Below are positions 26,684 through 35,230 of a stretch of DNA of 64,000 bases, piece by piece. The position numbers were made by a program, and so were the translations under genes. The notes under the pieces are model-generated. The model was given only the letters and a program-made list of their open reading frames with translations. It had not been told where the DNA came from and searched no databases. Within the stretch, counting starts at the first letter, position 1; every line of letters starts with the position of its first letter. Source of the DNA: Schaalia canis (GTDB taxonomy: Bacteria; Actinomycetota; Actinomycetes; Actinomycetales; Actinomycetaceae); NCBI RefSeq assembly GCF_003858455.1, contig NZ_RQZF01000010.1:1-64000 (forward strand). The letters run 5' to 3'.

Positions 26684-26720
26684 TATTCATAAGCACATTG
26701 GTATCATGTGCTTATGAATA
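26684..26720. terminator. Inverted repeat after the AT-rich lipoprotein gene
   Basis: TATTCATAAGCACA and TGTGCTTATGAATA are exact reverse complements with a 9-base loop. The repeat is AT-rich like the gene before it. Without a T-run it is a possible terminator or the end of an acquired segment. The right arm overlaps the start of a 26-codon frame (26714-26794, MNMWRRLLLPVFILI) that resembles a truncated signal peptide. Confidence 0.5.
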
Positions 26721-26794
26721 TGTGGCGACGACTTTTGCTGCCAGTCTTTATTCTGATTACTATCTCCGCCGCATACAGACAGTCATATATCTGA

Positions 26795-26956
26795 CTATTC
26801 GTACCCTTGAGTGACAGCATCTCGCATGGCCGGAGCTTGCTCTTTGATGACGGTACGGAACCGTTCAGTTACTGCGGCAGTTTGCTCCTGGAGGAGCGCG
26901 TACCCAGCAGCACATGTAGCCGCTTTGAAGGCTCGGTGCCACTCCGCATGCTTCAT
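26795..26956 (-). CDS. Possible small protein or gene fragment
   Basis: A 53-residue minus-strand frame (ATG 26954-26956, stop TAG 26795-26797) with coding-like, helical, charged sequence (EWHRAFKAATCAAGYALL, VTERFRTVIKEQAPAMRD). It is directly preceded by an in-frame TGA, so it may be a remnant of a longer gene. No family recognised. The rest of 26957-27310 shows no gene. Confidence 0.3.
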   Translation of the reverse strand: MKHAEWHRAFKAATCAAGYALLQEQTAAVTERFRTVIKEQAPAMRDAVTQGYE

Positions 26957-27068
26957 TCAAGACGGAGACTGCCTACTTCTGGCCTCTATCACACCCGCCT
27001 CATACTGCGGCAAGCGCTCGACTGAGCCTGTCTACGCCCTCTCGCCTGTGACAGCACCCTCGCAAACA

Positions 27069-27124
27069 TGCGTCTTGTTGTTCAAACTGCCCCGCACGCG
27101 ACGCAGAATTAACAACAAGACGCA
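27069..27124. repeat. 14-bp inverted repeat in empty region
   Basis: TGCGTCTTGTTGTT (27069-27082) and AACAACAAGACGCA (27111-27124) are exact reverse complements with a 28-base spacer. The region from 26957 to 27310 has no convincing gene. The repeat could be a stem-loop or an end of a lost mobile segment next to the tRNA genes. Confidence 0.5.
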
Positions 27125-27310
27125 GGATTAGTGAGCAAGTGCCTCATCGGTGAACACGTCGGCACCTGGATACTCAAACACCCCTAACCGCTCACGGGCG
27201 TCCTGTTGCCATTTCTGGGGGGTATGCGGTGAGCAAACTGCAATGCGGTGTGCAAAGCCGAGGGAAGGCATGTAAAAGCCCCGCGATTCCAGAAGGAAGC
27301 GCGGGGCTGC

Positions 27311-27400
27311 TGGCGGAGCTGGCGGGATTTGAACCCGCGAGGGGCGAACACCCCAACCTCCTTAGCAGGGAGGCGCACTAGGCCACTATGCGACAGCTCC
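27311..27400 (-). tRNA. tRNA-Ser (GCU anticodon)
   Basis: On the minus strand the sequence starts GGAGCTGTCGCATAG and ends GCTCCGCCA with an encoded CCA. Acceptor arms GGAGCTG/CAGCTCC pair fully. The anticodon loop CTGCTAA gives GCU. A long variable arm fits class II tRNA-Ser. Length 90 bases. Confidence 0.95.
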
Positions 27401-27483
27401 AGTGACGACCACTTTAGCGGGCTGGGCGCATGAAGAGGAAATCCGTGGGATTGCCTCATGCATTCAGCCGTAAAATAGTCGCT

Positions 27484-27573
27484 TGGCGGAGGGCGAGGGA
27501 TTCGAACCCCCGGTGCCATTGCTGACACAGTGGTTTTCAAGACCACCACCTTCGGCCGCTCGGTCAGCCCTCC
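27484..27573 (-). tRNA. tRNA-Ser (UGA anticodon)
   Basis: Minus strand, from GGAGGGCTGACCGAGC to GCCCTCCGCCA, with CCA encoded. The anticodon loop CTTGAAA gives UGA. Long variable arm and TTCGAAT T-loop as expected for tRNA-Ser. Lies 83 bases from the other tRNA-Ser. Confidence 0.95.
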
Positions 27574-27722
27574 AGCGGGATTAAGTGTACCTTACCTGCG
27601 TGCGATCGTTTTCCACAGGGCAAAATCTGGTTGAAGGTCACAACCTGTGAGGGGATGTGTGCGCCGTGATGTGGCATAAATCCGGCGAAGCGCCGAATAT
27701 TAGTGTGTATCCACACTGTTCG

Positions 27723-27741
27723 CAGGGTATTTTGTACCCTG
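27723..27741. promoter_or_regulatory. Palindrome upstream of the nuclease gene
   Basis: CAGGGTA-ttttg-TACCCTG, perfect 7-base arms, about 118 bases before the nuclease start. It could be an operator; the regulator is unknown. The remainder of 27574-27859 contains only the GGAGG ribosome site at 27851-27855. Confidence 0.4.
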
Positions 27742-27859
27742 TGAGCACTGCTTTTGATCCATGTGGTCAAAATGTTCAAGTGGTGTGACCAGTGGCCGAC
27801 GCCTTCGGGCACGGTCTTTTTCTCTGCAAACACGGTCAATCATGTCCAACGGAGGTCAC

Positions 27860-30406
27860 ATGCGACGCCCCGGCAGTCCCTTTTCCCCATTGAGTCGAAC
27901 AGTATGCGGTTATGCAGCCTGTGGCGCAGTCCTTGCGCTCAGCCTGTCTTCTGTGCCAGCGTGGGCCACTGACGCCCCTGATGATGCTGATACTGCATCA
28001 GTACCCGCTTCTTCCGCTCCCGCACAATCAGGAAACGACGGGCAAGAGGGCACTAAAGAGTCCGATACTGCCCCTGCAAGCGGGGAAGGCTCTACTGAAG
28101 CCCCGCAAACAGAAACAGCTACGGCAGGGGAAAACGCTAACTCGGCCCCTGCATCCGGCGACTCCTCTTCCGAGGACGAAACCGACGTTGCCCCGCTTCC
28201 TGTGAATGCTGCCGCAATCACGCCGATTCCAGCTATCCAGACGCCAGGTGAAGCTGACGATTCAGCGCTGATCAATACGAGCGTCACCACGACCGGTGTT
28301 GTGACAGCCGCATTCCCCGCTGGCGAAGGCGGCCTGACCCCCACCATTGAGGGCTTCTACATCCAGACCCCGGGAACCGGAGGCGCATGGGACCCTGCCC
28401 GCGCGGCCTCGGACGCCATCTTCGTTTACGTTGGCAAGAAGAAGATGGAAATCCCCCAGGTCGGCCAGTGCGTGACGGTGAAAGGTAAGGTTGCCGAGTA
28501 CGTCAGGCTCCCCAAGAAGAATGGGAAGCCGCAGAAGGTTCTTCCTACCCACCAGAGCCTCACTCAGCTTACTTCCCCGAAGGTCACCGTCGAGTCTGCC
28601 TGCGACCCCGTCACGCCCACTCCGCTGACGGGAGTGCCCACGGAAGCCCAGAAGGAAGCTCTTGAGGGCATGCTCGTCGCACCCCAGGGCACATGGACCA
28701 TCACCGATAACTACAAGGTTCATCAAGAGGGCACGCTGACCCTCACCCCCGGCACGGAGCCGCTCAAGCAGGCCACCGACGTCGTTGCCCCCGGCGATGA
28801 GGCCCGCCAGTACGAGGCCGAAAACGCCGCAAAGACGATCGTCCTCGATGACGGTACGACGACCTACCTGCAGAGCAAGAAGGCCCAAGAGGCCGCCTAC
28901 GCCTACCTGTCAAACGAGGTTCCCGCCCGCGTCGGCTACCACGTTCAGTTCACAAAGCCCGTTCTGTTGGATTCGCGTGATAACGGTTTCGCTTTCCAGC
29001 CAACTCAGATGGTGGCCGGCCATCCCGACCGTTCGCCCGTCACCATCAGTGGTGAGCGTCCCGCGGTACCCGCCGTTGAGGGTGCTGTGAAGGTGGCGAC
29101 CTTCAATGTGCTCAACTATTTCATTCATTTGGGCGAAGATGAGAAGGGATGCAAGGCGCACGAGGACCGCGAAGGCAACGGCCTGACCGCGAAGGAATGC
29201 ACGGTTCGTGGCGCGTACTCGAAGGCTGCTTTTAAAAACCAGCAGACCAAGATTGTTCAGGCCATTAGCGCTCTCAAGGCTGATGTTGTCGCCCTTGAAG
29301 AAATCGAAAACGGTGCCAAGCTTGGTGCCGACCGCGACGGCGCTCTGAAAGCCCTGGTTGCCGCTCTCAACGAGGCCGCAGGTGCCGAGGTGTGGGCGCC
29401 GGTTCTGAGCCCCGCTACTGTCCCCGCTCATGAAGACTTCATCCGCGTGGCGTTCATTTACAAGAAGGCTGCTGTCAGCCCGGTGGGCGAGTCGAAGATT
29501 CTCGATCACGATATCTTCACCAATCTTGCCCGCCAACCTCTAGCCCAGGAGTTTGCTCCTGTCGTCACCGACGCACAAGAGGGCACGAACTTCGTGGTGA
29601 TCGTCAACCACTTCAAGTCCAAGGGCAGTGTGTCCAATGTTCCCGGCATGAACAATAAGGACGCCGGTGACGGCCAGGGAAACAACAACCCCCTGCGTGT
29701 CGAACAGGCCAAGGCCCTTGCTGCCTTCGCTGAACAATTTGCCAGCAAGCCGACCCTGCTGGTGGGCGATTTCAACTCCTACTCCAAGGAAGATCCCATC
29801 CGCGTCCTGACCGAGGCCGGATGGGTGCATAAGTCGGGTGAGACCTCAGCCTCCTACGTCTACGGTGGTCGTGTGGGCTCCTTGGATCACGTTCTGGCCA
29901 ACGCTGCCGCTGACAAGCTGGTGGCGGGCGTGGCCTCGTGGGCGTTGAATGCGCAAGAGGCGGTGGCGCTCGAATACTCGCGTGCGAATACGAACGCGCA
30001 TCTGACATTCGAGGCCGACAACCCCTACCGTTCCTCCGATCACAACCCTGAGATTGTGGGATTGAATGTTGTGAAGGACAAGCAGGCTCAACCGCAACCT
30101 CAGCCCCAGCCTCAACCCCAGCCGCAACCCCAACCTCAGCCGCAACCGCAACCGCAACCGCAGCCCCAGCCTCAGCCGCAGCCCCAGCCGGACCAGTCCC
30201 AGAAGGATAAGAATCCTTCTGTCACGCCCGGTACTGACGCAGGCAAGAAGGCTGACGCAGGGGCGAAGGCCTCAGGCAAGCCAGGGAAGAAGGGCAGCAA
30301 TGGCAAACTCGCAGCAACCGGTGCCACCGGTGTGAGCATTGCCCTCGCTGCGGCTGCTCTGACTGCTGCGGCGGGTGTCAGCCTCGTCCTGCGTCGACGC
30401 GCCTGA
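27860..30406 (+). CDS. Secreted, cell-wall-anchored ExeM/NucH-type endonuclease
   Basis: 848 residues from the ATG five bases after GGAGG. Signal peptide to about residue 38 (SVPAWA). An acidic/Ser/Ala-rich linker follows to ~110. Then a YhcR-type OB-fold (GFYIQTPGTGGAWDPA, IFVYVG, VGQCVTVKGKVAEYV). The endonuclease/exonuclease/phosphatase catalytic domain has KVATFNVLNYF, the metal-binding Glu in ALEEIENG, VGDFNSYSKEDP, GSLDHVLAN and SSDHNPEIVG, all intact. Then 17 Gln-Pro pairs, a basic linker and a sorting signal LAATG near residue 817 with hydrophobic segment and RRR tail. It probably degrades extracellular DNA at the cell wall, for nutrition or escape from neutrophil traps (inference). 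Confidence 0.93.
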   Translation: MRRPGSPFSPLSRTVCGYAACGAVLALSLSSVPAWATDAPDDADTASVPASSAPAQSGNDGQEGTKESDTAPASGEGSTEAPQTETATAGENANSAPASGDSSSEDETDVAPLPVNAAAITPIPAIQTPGEADDSALINTSVTTTGVVTAAFPAGEGGLTPTIEGFYIQTPGTGGAWDPARAASDAIFVYVGKKKMEIPQVGQCVTVKGKVAEYVRLPKKNGKPQKVLPTHQSLTQLTSPKVTVESACDPVTPTPLTGVPTEAQKEALEGMLVAPQGTWTITDNYKVHQEGTLTLTPGTEPLKQATDVVAPGDEARQYEAENAAKTIVLDDGTTTYLQSKKAQEAAYAYLSNEVPARVGYHVQFTKPVLLDSRDNGFAFQPTQMVAGHPDRSPVTISGERPAVPAVEGAVKVATFNVLNYFIHLGEDEKGCKAHEDREGNGLTAKECTVRGAYSKAAFKNQQTKIVQAISALKADVVALEEIENGAKLGADRDGALKALVAALNEAAGAEVWAPVLSPATVPAHEDFIRVAFIYKKAAVSPVGESKILDHDIFTNLARQPLAQEFAPVVTDAQEGTNFVVIVNHFKSKGSVSNVPGMNNKDAGDGQGNNNPLRVEQAKALAAFAEQFASKPTLLVGDFNSYSKEDPIRVLTEAGWVHKSGETSASYVYGGRVGSLDHVLANAAADKLVAGVASWALNAQEAVALEYSRANTNAHLTFEADNPYRSSDHNPEIVGLNVVKDKQAQPQPQPQPQPQPQPQPQPQPQPQPQPQPQPQPQPDQSQKDKNPSVTPGTDAGKKADAGAKASGKPGKKGSNGKLAATGATGVSIALAAAALTAAAGVSLVLRRRA
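30089..30190 (+). repeat. (Gln-Pro)17 coding repeat
   Basis: 34 codons of alternating CAA/CAG and CCN encode 17 Gln-Pro pairs (protein residues ~744-777). Synonymous codons vary, so the dipeptide rather than the DNA repeat seems selected. It acts as a wall-spanning stalk before the LAATG signal. Confidence 0.95.
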
Positions 30407-30433
30407 AGCGCCACGTCCTGACGCTTACGCTCA

Positions 30434-30485
30434 CTGCAGCCCCTGCTTTCCTCGCCCATGTGGCACAGGATTGCAGGGGCTGCAG
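30434..30485 (+). terminator. Inverted repeat after nuclease gene
   Basis: CTGCAGCCCCTGC (30434-30446) and GCAGGGGCTGCAG (30473-30485), exact 13-base arms with a 26-base loop. A likely transcript end for the nuclease gene, although no T-run follows. Confidence 0.5.
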
Positions 30486-30577
30486 CTATAGGAGGAAAGT
30501 AAGCGGAGGAACGCTGCCGGTCACTCTGAGCGTTCAGTGAGATGCAGAGCACGGGGTGGGCGTGCCACACTTAACCT

Positions 30578-32248
30578 ATGCATGAAAGAGCTGGAACCCG
30601 CGCCCTGCCCGAAGACCTCATTGACGTCAACGCCGTCGTCAATGCCTATTACGAACGTGAGCCTGACCCGACCAATCCCGACCAGCGCGTCGTCTTTGGC
30701 ACTTCCGGTCACCGCGGCTCATCCCTGGACTCGGCATTCAACGAGGCCCACATTGTGGCCACCACGAAAGCCATCATTGAATACCGCGCCTCCCAAGGTA
30801 TTGATGGCCCCCTCTTTATTGGTCGTGACACCCATGCCCTCTCTGAACCGGCATGGCGTTCCGCTATTGAAGTCCTCACCGCCGCGGGCGTACAGGTGAA
30901 GGTCGCTGCCCGCGCCTACACCCCCACCCCCGCCGTATCGGTGGCAATCCTGTGCGCGAATGGTGCTCCCCATAATCTACGCACCGAGGGCCCAGGCTTG
31001 GCTGACGGTATTGTCGTCACGCCCTCGCACAACCCTCCCCGTGACGGTGGTTTCAAGTACAACCCGCCTCATGGTGGCCCTGCTGATTCGGATGCCACCA
31101 GTTGGATTGCTGCTCGTGCCAATGAAATCCTTGAGAGTGGCTGGCGCGAGGTGCCTCGCACGATTGGTGCCGACCTGCTCTCTCACCCCTGTGTGGAGAA
31201 CTACGACTTCCTGTCGAACTACGTTGATCAGCTTGCCGATGTCATTGACATTGATGCGATTCGCGAGGCCGGAGTGCGTATCGGCGCTGATCCTCTGGGT
31301 GGCGCTGCCGTTGACTACTGGGCGGCAATTGCCGAACGTTACGACCTGGATCTGACGGTCGTGAATCCGACCGTGGATCCCGCATGGCCCTTCATGACCC
31401 TGGACTGGGATGGGAAGATCCGCATGGATTGCTCCTCGCCATACGCGATGGCCTCCCTGCGTCAGGTAATGACACCTGACGAGGACGGCAACACTCCCTA
31501 CGACATTGCTACCGGTAATGATGCTGACTCTGACCGTCACGGCATTGTCACTGCTGATGGCTTGATGAACCCGAACCATTACCTGGCTGTGGCGATCGAG
31601 TACCTCTTCACTCATCGTCCGAACTGGCCGGCCACCGCTGCTGTGGGCAAGACCCTCGTGTCTTCGGCATTGATTGACCGGGTGGTGGCGTCTATGGGCC
31701 GCGAGCTGGTTGAGGTGCCCGTGGGCTTTAAGTATTTTGTGCCCGGTCTGCTGACTGGCACGGTGGGTTTTGGCGGCGAGGAATCTGCCGGAGCATCCTT
31801 CCTGCGTAAGGACGGTTCCGTGTGGTCAAGCGACAAGGATGGCATCATCTTGGCCCTCCTAGCTGCAGAGATCACCGCAGTGACCGGCAAGACCCCCTCC
31901 CAGCTTCATCAAGAGCAGGTTGAGCGTTTCGGGGCGTCGGTTTACGCCCGCATTGATGCTGCTGCCAACCGTGAAGAAAAGGCGAAGCTTGCAGCCCTGT
32001 CTCCCGAGGATGTCACCGCGACGGAACTGGCTGGCGATCCCATCACCGCCAAGCTGGTGCGTGCGCCGGGTAACGATGCCGCTATTGGTGGCTTGAAGGT
32101 TACGACTGACTCCGCATGGTTTGCTGCTCGTCCCTCTGGCACGGAGGATGTCTACAAGATCTATGCCGAATCCTTCCAAGGCCCTGAGCATCTGGCTGAG
32201 GTGCAAGAGGCTGCGAAGAAACTTGTGGCTGATGCTTTGAGTAATTGA
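30578..32248 (+). CDS. pgm: Phosphoglucomutase (alpha-D-glucose-specific)
   Basis: 556 residues, the usual length for bacterial PGM. Catalytic Ser loop in [17 protein letters not shown], metal-binding loop in [10 protein letters not shown], sugar-specificity loop in [13 protein letters not shown], and phosphate-binding [16 protein letters not shown]; all intact. It interconverts glucose 1-phosphate and glucose 6-phosphate for glycogen and surface sugar synthesis. Monocistronic: an inverted repeat lies upstream and a strong hairpin downstream. The ATG has no clear ribosome site, and a second ATG lies 4 bases on in another frame. Confidence 0.96.
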   Translation: MHERAGTRALPEDLIDVNAVVNAYYEREPDPTNPDQRVVFGTSGHRGSSLDSAFNEAHIVATTKAIIEYRASQGIDGPLFIGRDTHALSEPAWRSAIEVLTAAGVQVKVAARAYTPTPAVSVAILCANGAPHNLRTEGPGLADGIVVTPSHNPPRDGGFKYNPPHGGPADSDATSWIAARANEILESGWREVPRTIGADLLSHPCVENYDFLSNYVDQLADVIDIDAIREAGVRIGADPLGGAAVDYWAAIAERYDLDLTVVNPTVDPAWPFMTLDWDGKIRMDCSSPYAMASLRQVMTPDEDGNTPYDIATGNDADSDRHGIVTADGLMNPNHYLAVAIEYLFTHRPNWPATAAVGKTLVSSALIDRVVASMGRELVEVPVGFKYFVPGLLTGTVGFGGEESAGASFLRKDGSVWSSDKDGIILALLAAEITAVTGKTPSQLHQEQVERFGASVYARIDAAANREEKAKLAALSPEDVTATELAGDPITAKLVRAPGNDAAIGGLKVTTDSAWFAARPSGTEDVYKIYAESFQGPEHLAEVQEAAKKLVADALSN

Positions 32249-32303
32249 TCTGATGTGGTTTGGCTGACTGAGCCGACGTGACAGAGCACTGAGCTGCCTG
32301 ATC

Positions 32304-32333
32304 GGGGCCCGCCGCTTTCAAGCGGCGGGCCCC
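32304..32333 (+). terminator. Strong hairpin after pgm
   Basis: GGGGCCCGCCGCTT and AAGCGGCGGGCCCC pair exactly with a very short loop; a T5 run follows some 15 bases later. Rho-independent-like transcript end for pgm. The remainder of 32249-32549 holds only the promoter area of the next operon. Confidence 0.8.
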
Positions 32334-32549
32334 ATTCGTTCGGGCAGTTTTTGTGTGTTCATACCTGGCTAATGCCGTGTTCGTGCAGTGTCCCGCGTGT
32401 CGTGCCCGTTGGTATCTGACGGGTTCCCACGTGTGCGTCCAGGCAAAAAACGCCGTTTAGTAGGCGCGAAAATCCTTGACTGCACATCTGGGTGCGCAGG
32501 GATTCGGATCCGCTCAACGCTGTCATAACAATGGTGGGATCAGGCAAAA

Positions 32550-33767
32550 GTGTCTATCTTTAGACATGTGAAAATCTCGCGGCCCGAGCCCCTACCCCGC
32601 CTACGGCTGGTCTTTTTGGTGCTCGCCTTCATCAGTGTCATGGCCGGACTGAATGCTGCTCTAGTGCGCGCGGGGGCACTTGCCCCTGTCCCTCATGCTG
32701 ACCTGGGGAATATTCACGGCCCGCTTATGATCTACGGCTTCTTGGGGACCGCTATCGGACTGGAACGCGCAGTGTCCCTTCAAGCCGATCGCCGCAGATT
32801 CTGGCCCTACGCAGCGCCGTTATTCGCGGGCGTTGGTGGCGTGAGTGCGATCGTCATGGCCGTATCACCAGAGGCGAGCTCTGCTGTGAAGAATGTGGGT
32901 GTTTCCACTCGTCTGATGCCCGGCGCACTGTGGGTGGCATCAATGCTGATCCTCCTGGGTATCTACCTTTATATTGCTCTGCGCCGCCAGCCCTCAATGA
33001 GCGCCCTCATTCAGATTCTCAGTGCCTTCGTTGGAGCTTCTGGGATTGCCCTGTGGATGAAGGGCTACGACGTTCCTGCGATCGTGGCCTGGTGGCTGAT
33101 GTTCCTGGTGCTCACCATCATTTCTGAACGTCTTGAGTTGGCGCGCATTACTTTCGCGGGTGCCGGTGTAGAGTTCAGGGTTCTTCTTGAGTCAGCGGCG
33201 CTGGTGGCAACGCTTGTCTGTAGCCTTATTGCGCCGAGCATTGGGATGGCGCTTCTGGGTGTGGCGTTGGCGGTGTTGGTGGCGGACGTTGCCTGGCATG
33301 ATGTGGCCCGCCGGATGGTAACCAGTACGGGTATCCCTCGTTTTGCAGCCACCTGCATGCTTGGTGCCTACGCTTGGGCTCTGTGCGCGGCCGGAATGTG
33401 GATCTTTATGGGGGCGACCTCAGGGTATGCCTACGATCTTGCTGTTCATGCGTTGACGATTGGATTTACGCTGTCGATGATCGTGGCGCACGCCCCGGTC
33501 ATTATCCCTGCTGTCATTCGACGCGAGGTTCCCTACCATCGGTTGATGTGGGTGGGGTGGGCGTTAATCCAGGTGGCCCTTCTCCTGCGTCTCACAGGAG
33601 GCGGTCGAGATGTTGAGGCGCTGTGGCGCTTCGGGGTAGCCCTGGGTGTTGTCGCTTTCCTGGTGTTCGTGATGGTGACAGCGACCCTCACGATTCGTCA
33701 GGCGCGCCGCCGTCAGCGTCAGTGGCGCCATAGTCAGGCAGATGCGCGGACGGAGGCGAGCCAATGA
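32550..33767 (+). CDS. Polytopic membrane protein of the nitrite reductase operon (NnrS-like)
   Basis: 405 residues with about ten to twelve hydrophobic segments. A His in a conserved-looking IHGPLMIYGFLGTAIGLE segment, and a second His region (DLAVHALTIGFTLSMIVAHAP), recall NnrS/haem-copper membrane proteins tied to nitric oxide metabolism. I infer a redox or NO-related role. The start is uncertain: GTG 32550 lies within the palindrome TGTCTA-tctt-TAGACA, and a GTG at 32568 (MKISRPEP) is also possible; neither has a good ribosome site. It overlaps the next gene by 4 bases. Confidence 0.75.
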   Translation: MSIFRHVKISRPEPLPRLRLVFLVLAFISVMAGLNAALVRAGALAPVPHADLGNIHGPLMIYGFLGTAIGLERAVSLQADRRRFWPYAAPLFAGVGGVSAIVMAVSPEASSAVKNVGVSTRLMPGALWVASMLILLGIYLYIALRRQPSMSALIQILSAFVGASGIALWMKGYDVPAIVAWWLMFLVLTIISERLELARITFAGAGVEFRVLLESAALVATLVCSLIAPSIGMALLGVALAVLVADVAWHDVARRMVTSTGIPRFAATCMLGAYAWALCAAGMWIFMGATSGYAYDLAVHALTIGFTLSMIVAHAPVIIPAVIRREVPYHRLMWVGWALIQVALLLRLTGGGRDVEALWRFGVALGVVAFLVFVMVTATLTIRQARRRQRQWRHSQADARTEASQ

Positions 33768-35230
33768 GTATCCCTCTTCGTTCGAGGCCGCCGCAGGAGG
33801 GGCTGAGTGGTGGAAACGCAAGCTCTTCCACAGCCGCCCACGGTAGTTCACCTTCTCGCCCACGAGCCCGCCGCGATGTGGTCAGCCCAGTGTGGATTGC
33901 GGTGTCTGTGGTGGCTGCGGCCGCGACCTTAGCGTTTCGACAGCACATGCCCCAACCCTTGTGGACGATGGTTCACGTCATCACGCTGGGGGTACTGACC
34001 AATGCCATCTTGCATTGGACATGGTTTTTTGCCCGCGCTCTTCTACGCTTGACCCCCGAGCATCGCGGCCCCTCGCGCGATACGACAATCCGCCTCCTCG
34101 CCGTCAACGCCGCCTTCATTGCGCTGGTGGCTGGCATGTGGTCAGGGTCAATGGTGCTCATCCTGGCGGGAACCCTCGTGTATGCGACGATGATTGCCTG
34201 GCACGGACTGGCCCTCACTTTCGCTGCGCGCACACTATTGGCCAGCCGTTTTGCCGTGGTCATCCGCTACTACATGGCGGCCGCAGCATTCTTCGTGGCG
34301 GCAGCACTATTCGCAGCCCTAGTGGCAACAACCATGTTTGTCGTTGACCTTCCGGCGTGGTTTGTCGAGGCACGAGATGCCCTGACGATTGCCCATATGA
34401 GCGCCGCCGTTTTCGGCTGGGTAGGGCTGACAATCGCAGGAACTCTGGTGACTCTGTGGCCAACGATGCTGCGCGCTCGCATGGCCCCTCAGGCGGTGGA
34501 GTTCGCCATGCGAGCCTTACCCGTATGGAGCATTGGGACAGCACTGTGCATGCTCGGGGCTCTCATCCCTGACGGGCGTCTTGCCGCCCGCGCGGTGGGT
34601 GTGGGAGCGGCTGTCATTGCGGTAGCCGCAGCAGTGGGTGTGGGGGTAGGCGTATGGCGCAGCCTGCGCCCAGCAACTTCACCGCCCCAACTCAAGGAAT
34701 ACCCCGCATTGGGGGCACTCCTTGCCCTCCTGTGGCTGATCGCCGGAATCGCCGCATTCGCCTTTGTTGCATTGCAGGCCAGCGACCTTAGCGCAATACG
34801 CGCCCAAAGTCTGACGTGGCTGCCACTCATTGGGGCAGGAGGCCTCGTCCAGCTTATGCTGGCGGCCCTCAACTACCTCACCCCAGTGGCTACAGGGGGC
34901 GGTCCGACAGCGATAAAGACAGGCGTGCGCGCAGTGAACTCACACGCGACCCTACGTATCGCCGTGCGCCATATCGCTCTTGTCCTACTGGCCCTTCAGG
35001 CAGTGAACGAGGCGCTCGCGGGCGCTGACCTGACCAGTGTTGATCCTTCCGTCGCGTTGGATGTGCTCGTACAGATGCGGATTAATACGGCGCTGTGGAT
35101 CGTGGTGGTGCTCTCAGTCGTAGTTGATCTACTGAACCTGGGCCGCGCACTGATCATCCAGCGCACACGCGCTCGCCTGTTAACGGCCAACCGACCCTCG
35201 TCATCCCCCACTGAGGAGAACTCTCAATGA
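33764..35230 (+). CDS. Polytopic membrane protein of the nitrite reductase operon
   Basis: 488 residues. A ~45-residue Ser/Arg-rich N-terminus, then about twelve membrane segments. His residues at membrane positions (MVHVITLGVLTNAILHWTW; TIAHMSAAVFGWVGLTIAG; VRHIALVLLALQ) resemble haem- or copper-ligating positions of oxidase subunit I relatives. It overlaps both neighbours by ATGA. Similar two-membrane-protein plus copper-reductase sets are known in actinobacteria; the exact function is unproven. It may feed electrons or copper to the NirK-like enzyme. Confidence 0.7.
   Translation: MSIPLRSRPPQEGLSGGNASSSTAAHGSSPSRPRARRDVVSPVWIAVSVVAAAATLAFRQHMPQPLWTMVHVITLGVLTNAILHWTWFFARALLRLTPEHRGPSRDTTIRLLAVNAAFIALVAGMWSGSMVLILAGTLVYATMIAWHGLALTFAARTLLASRFAVVIRYYMAAAAFFVAAALFAALVATTMFVVDLPAWFVEARDALTIAHMSAAVFGWVGLTIAGTLVTLWPTMLRARMAPQAVEFAMRALPVWSIGTALCMLGALIPDGRLAARAVGVGAAVIAVAAAVGVGVGVWRSLRPATSPPQLKEYPALGALLALLWLIAGIAAFAFVALQASDLSAIRAQSLTWLPLIGAGGLVQLMLAALNYLTPVATGGGPTAIKTGVRAVNSHATLRIAVRHIALVLLALQAVNEALAGADLTSVDPSVALDVLVQMRINTALWIVVVLSVVVDLLNLGRALIIQRTRARLLTANRPSSSPTEENSQ

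Noticed and set aside
26811-27131. 106-residue plus-strand frame
   Set aside because: No ribosome site, irregular composition, and the overlapping minus-strand frame looks more protein-like.
30089-30190. Phase-variable DNA microsatellite
   Set aside because: Synonymous codons vary along the Gln-Pro tract, so the DNA is not a perfect repeat prone to slippage.
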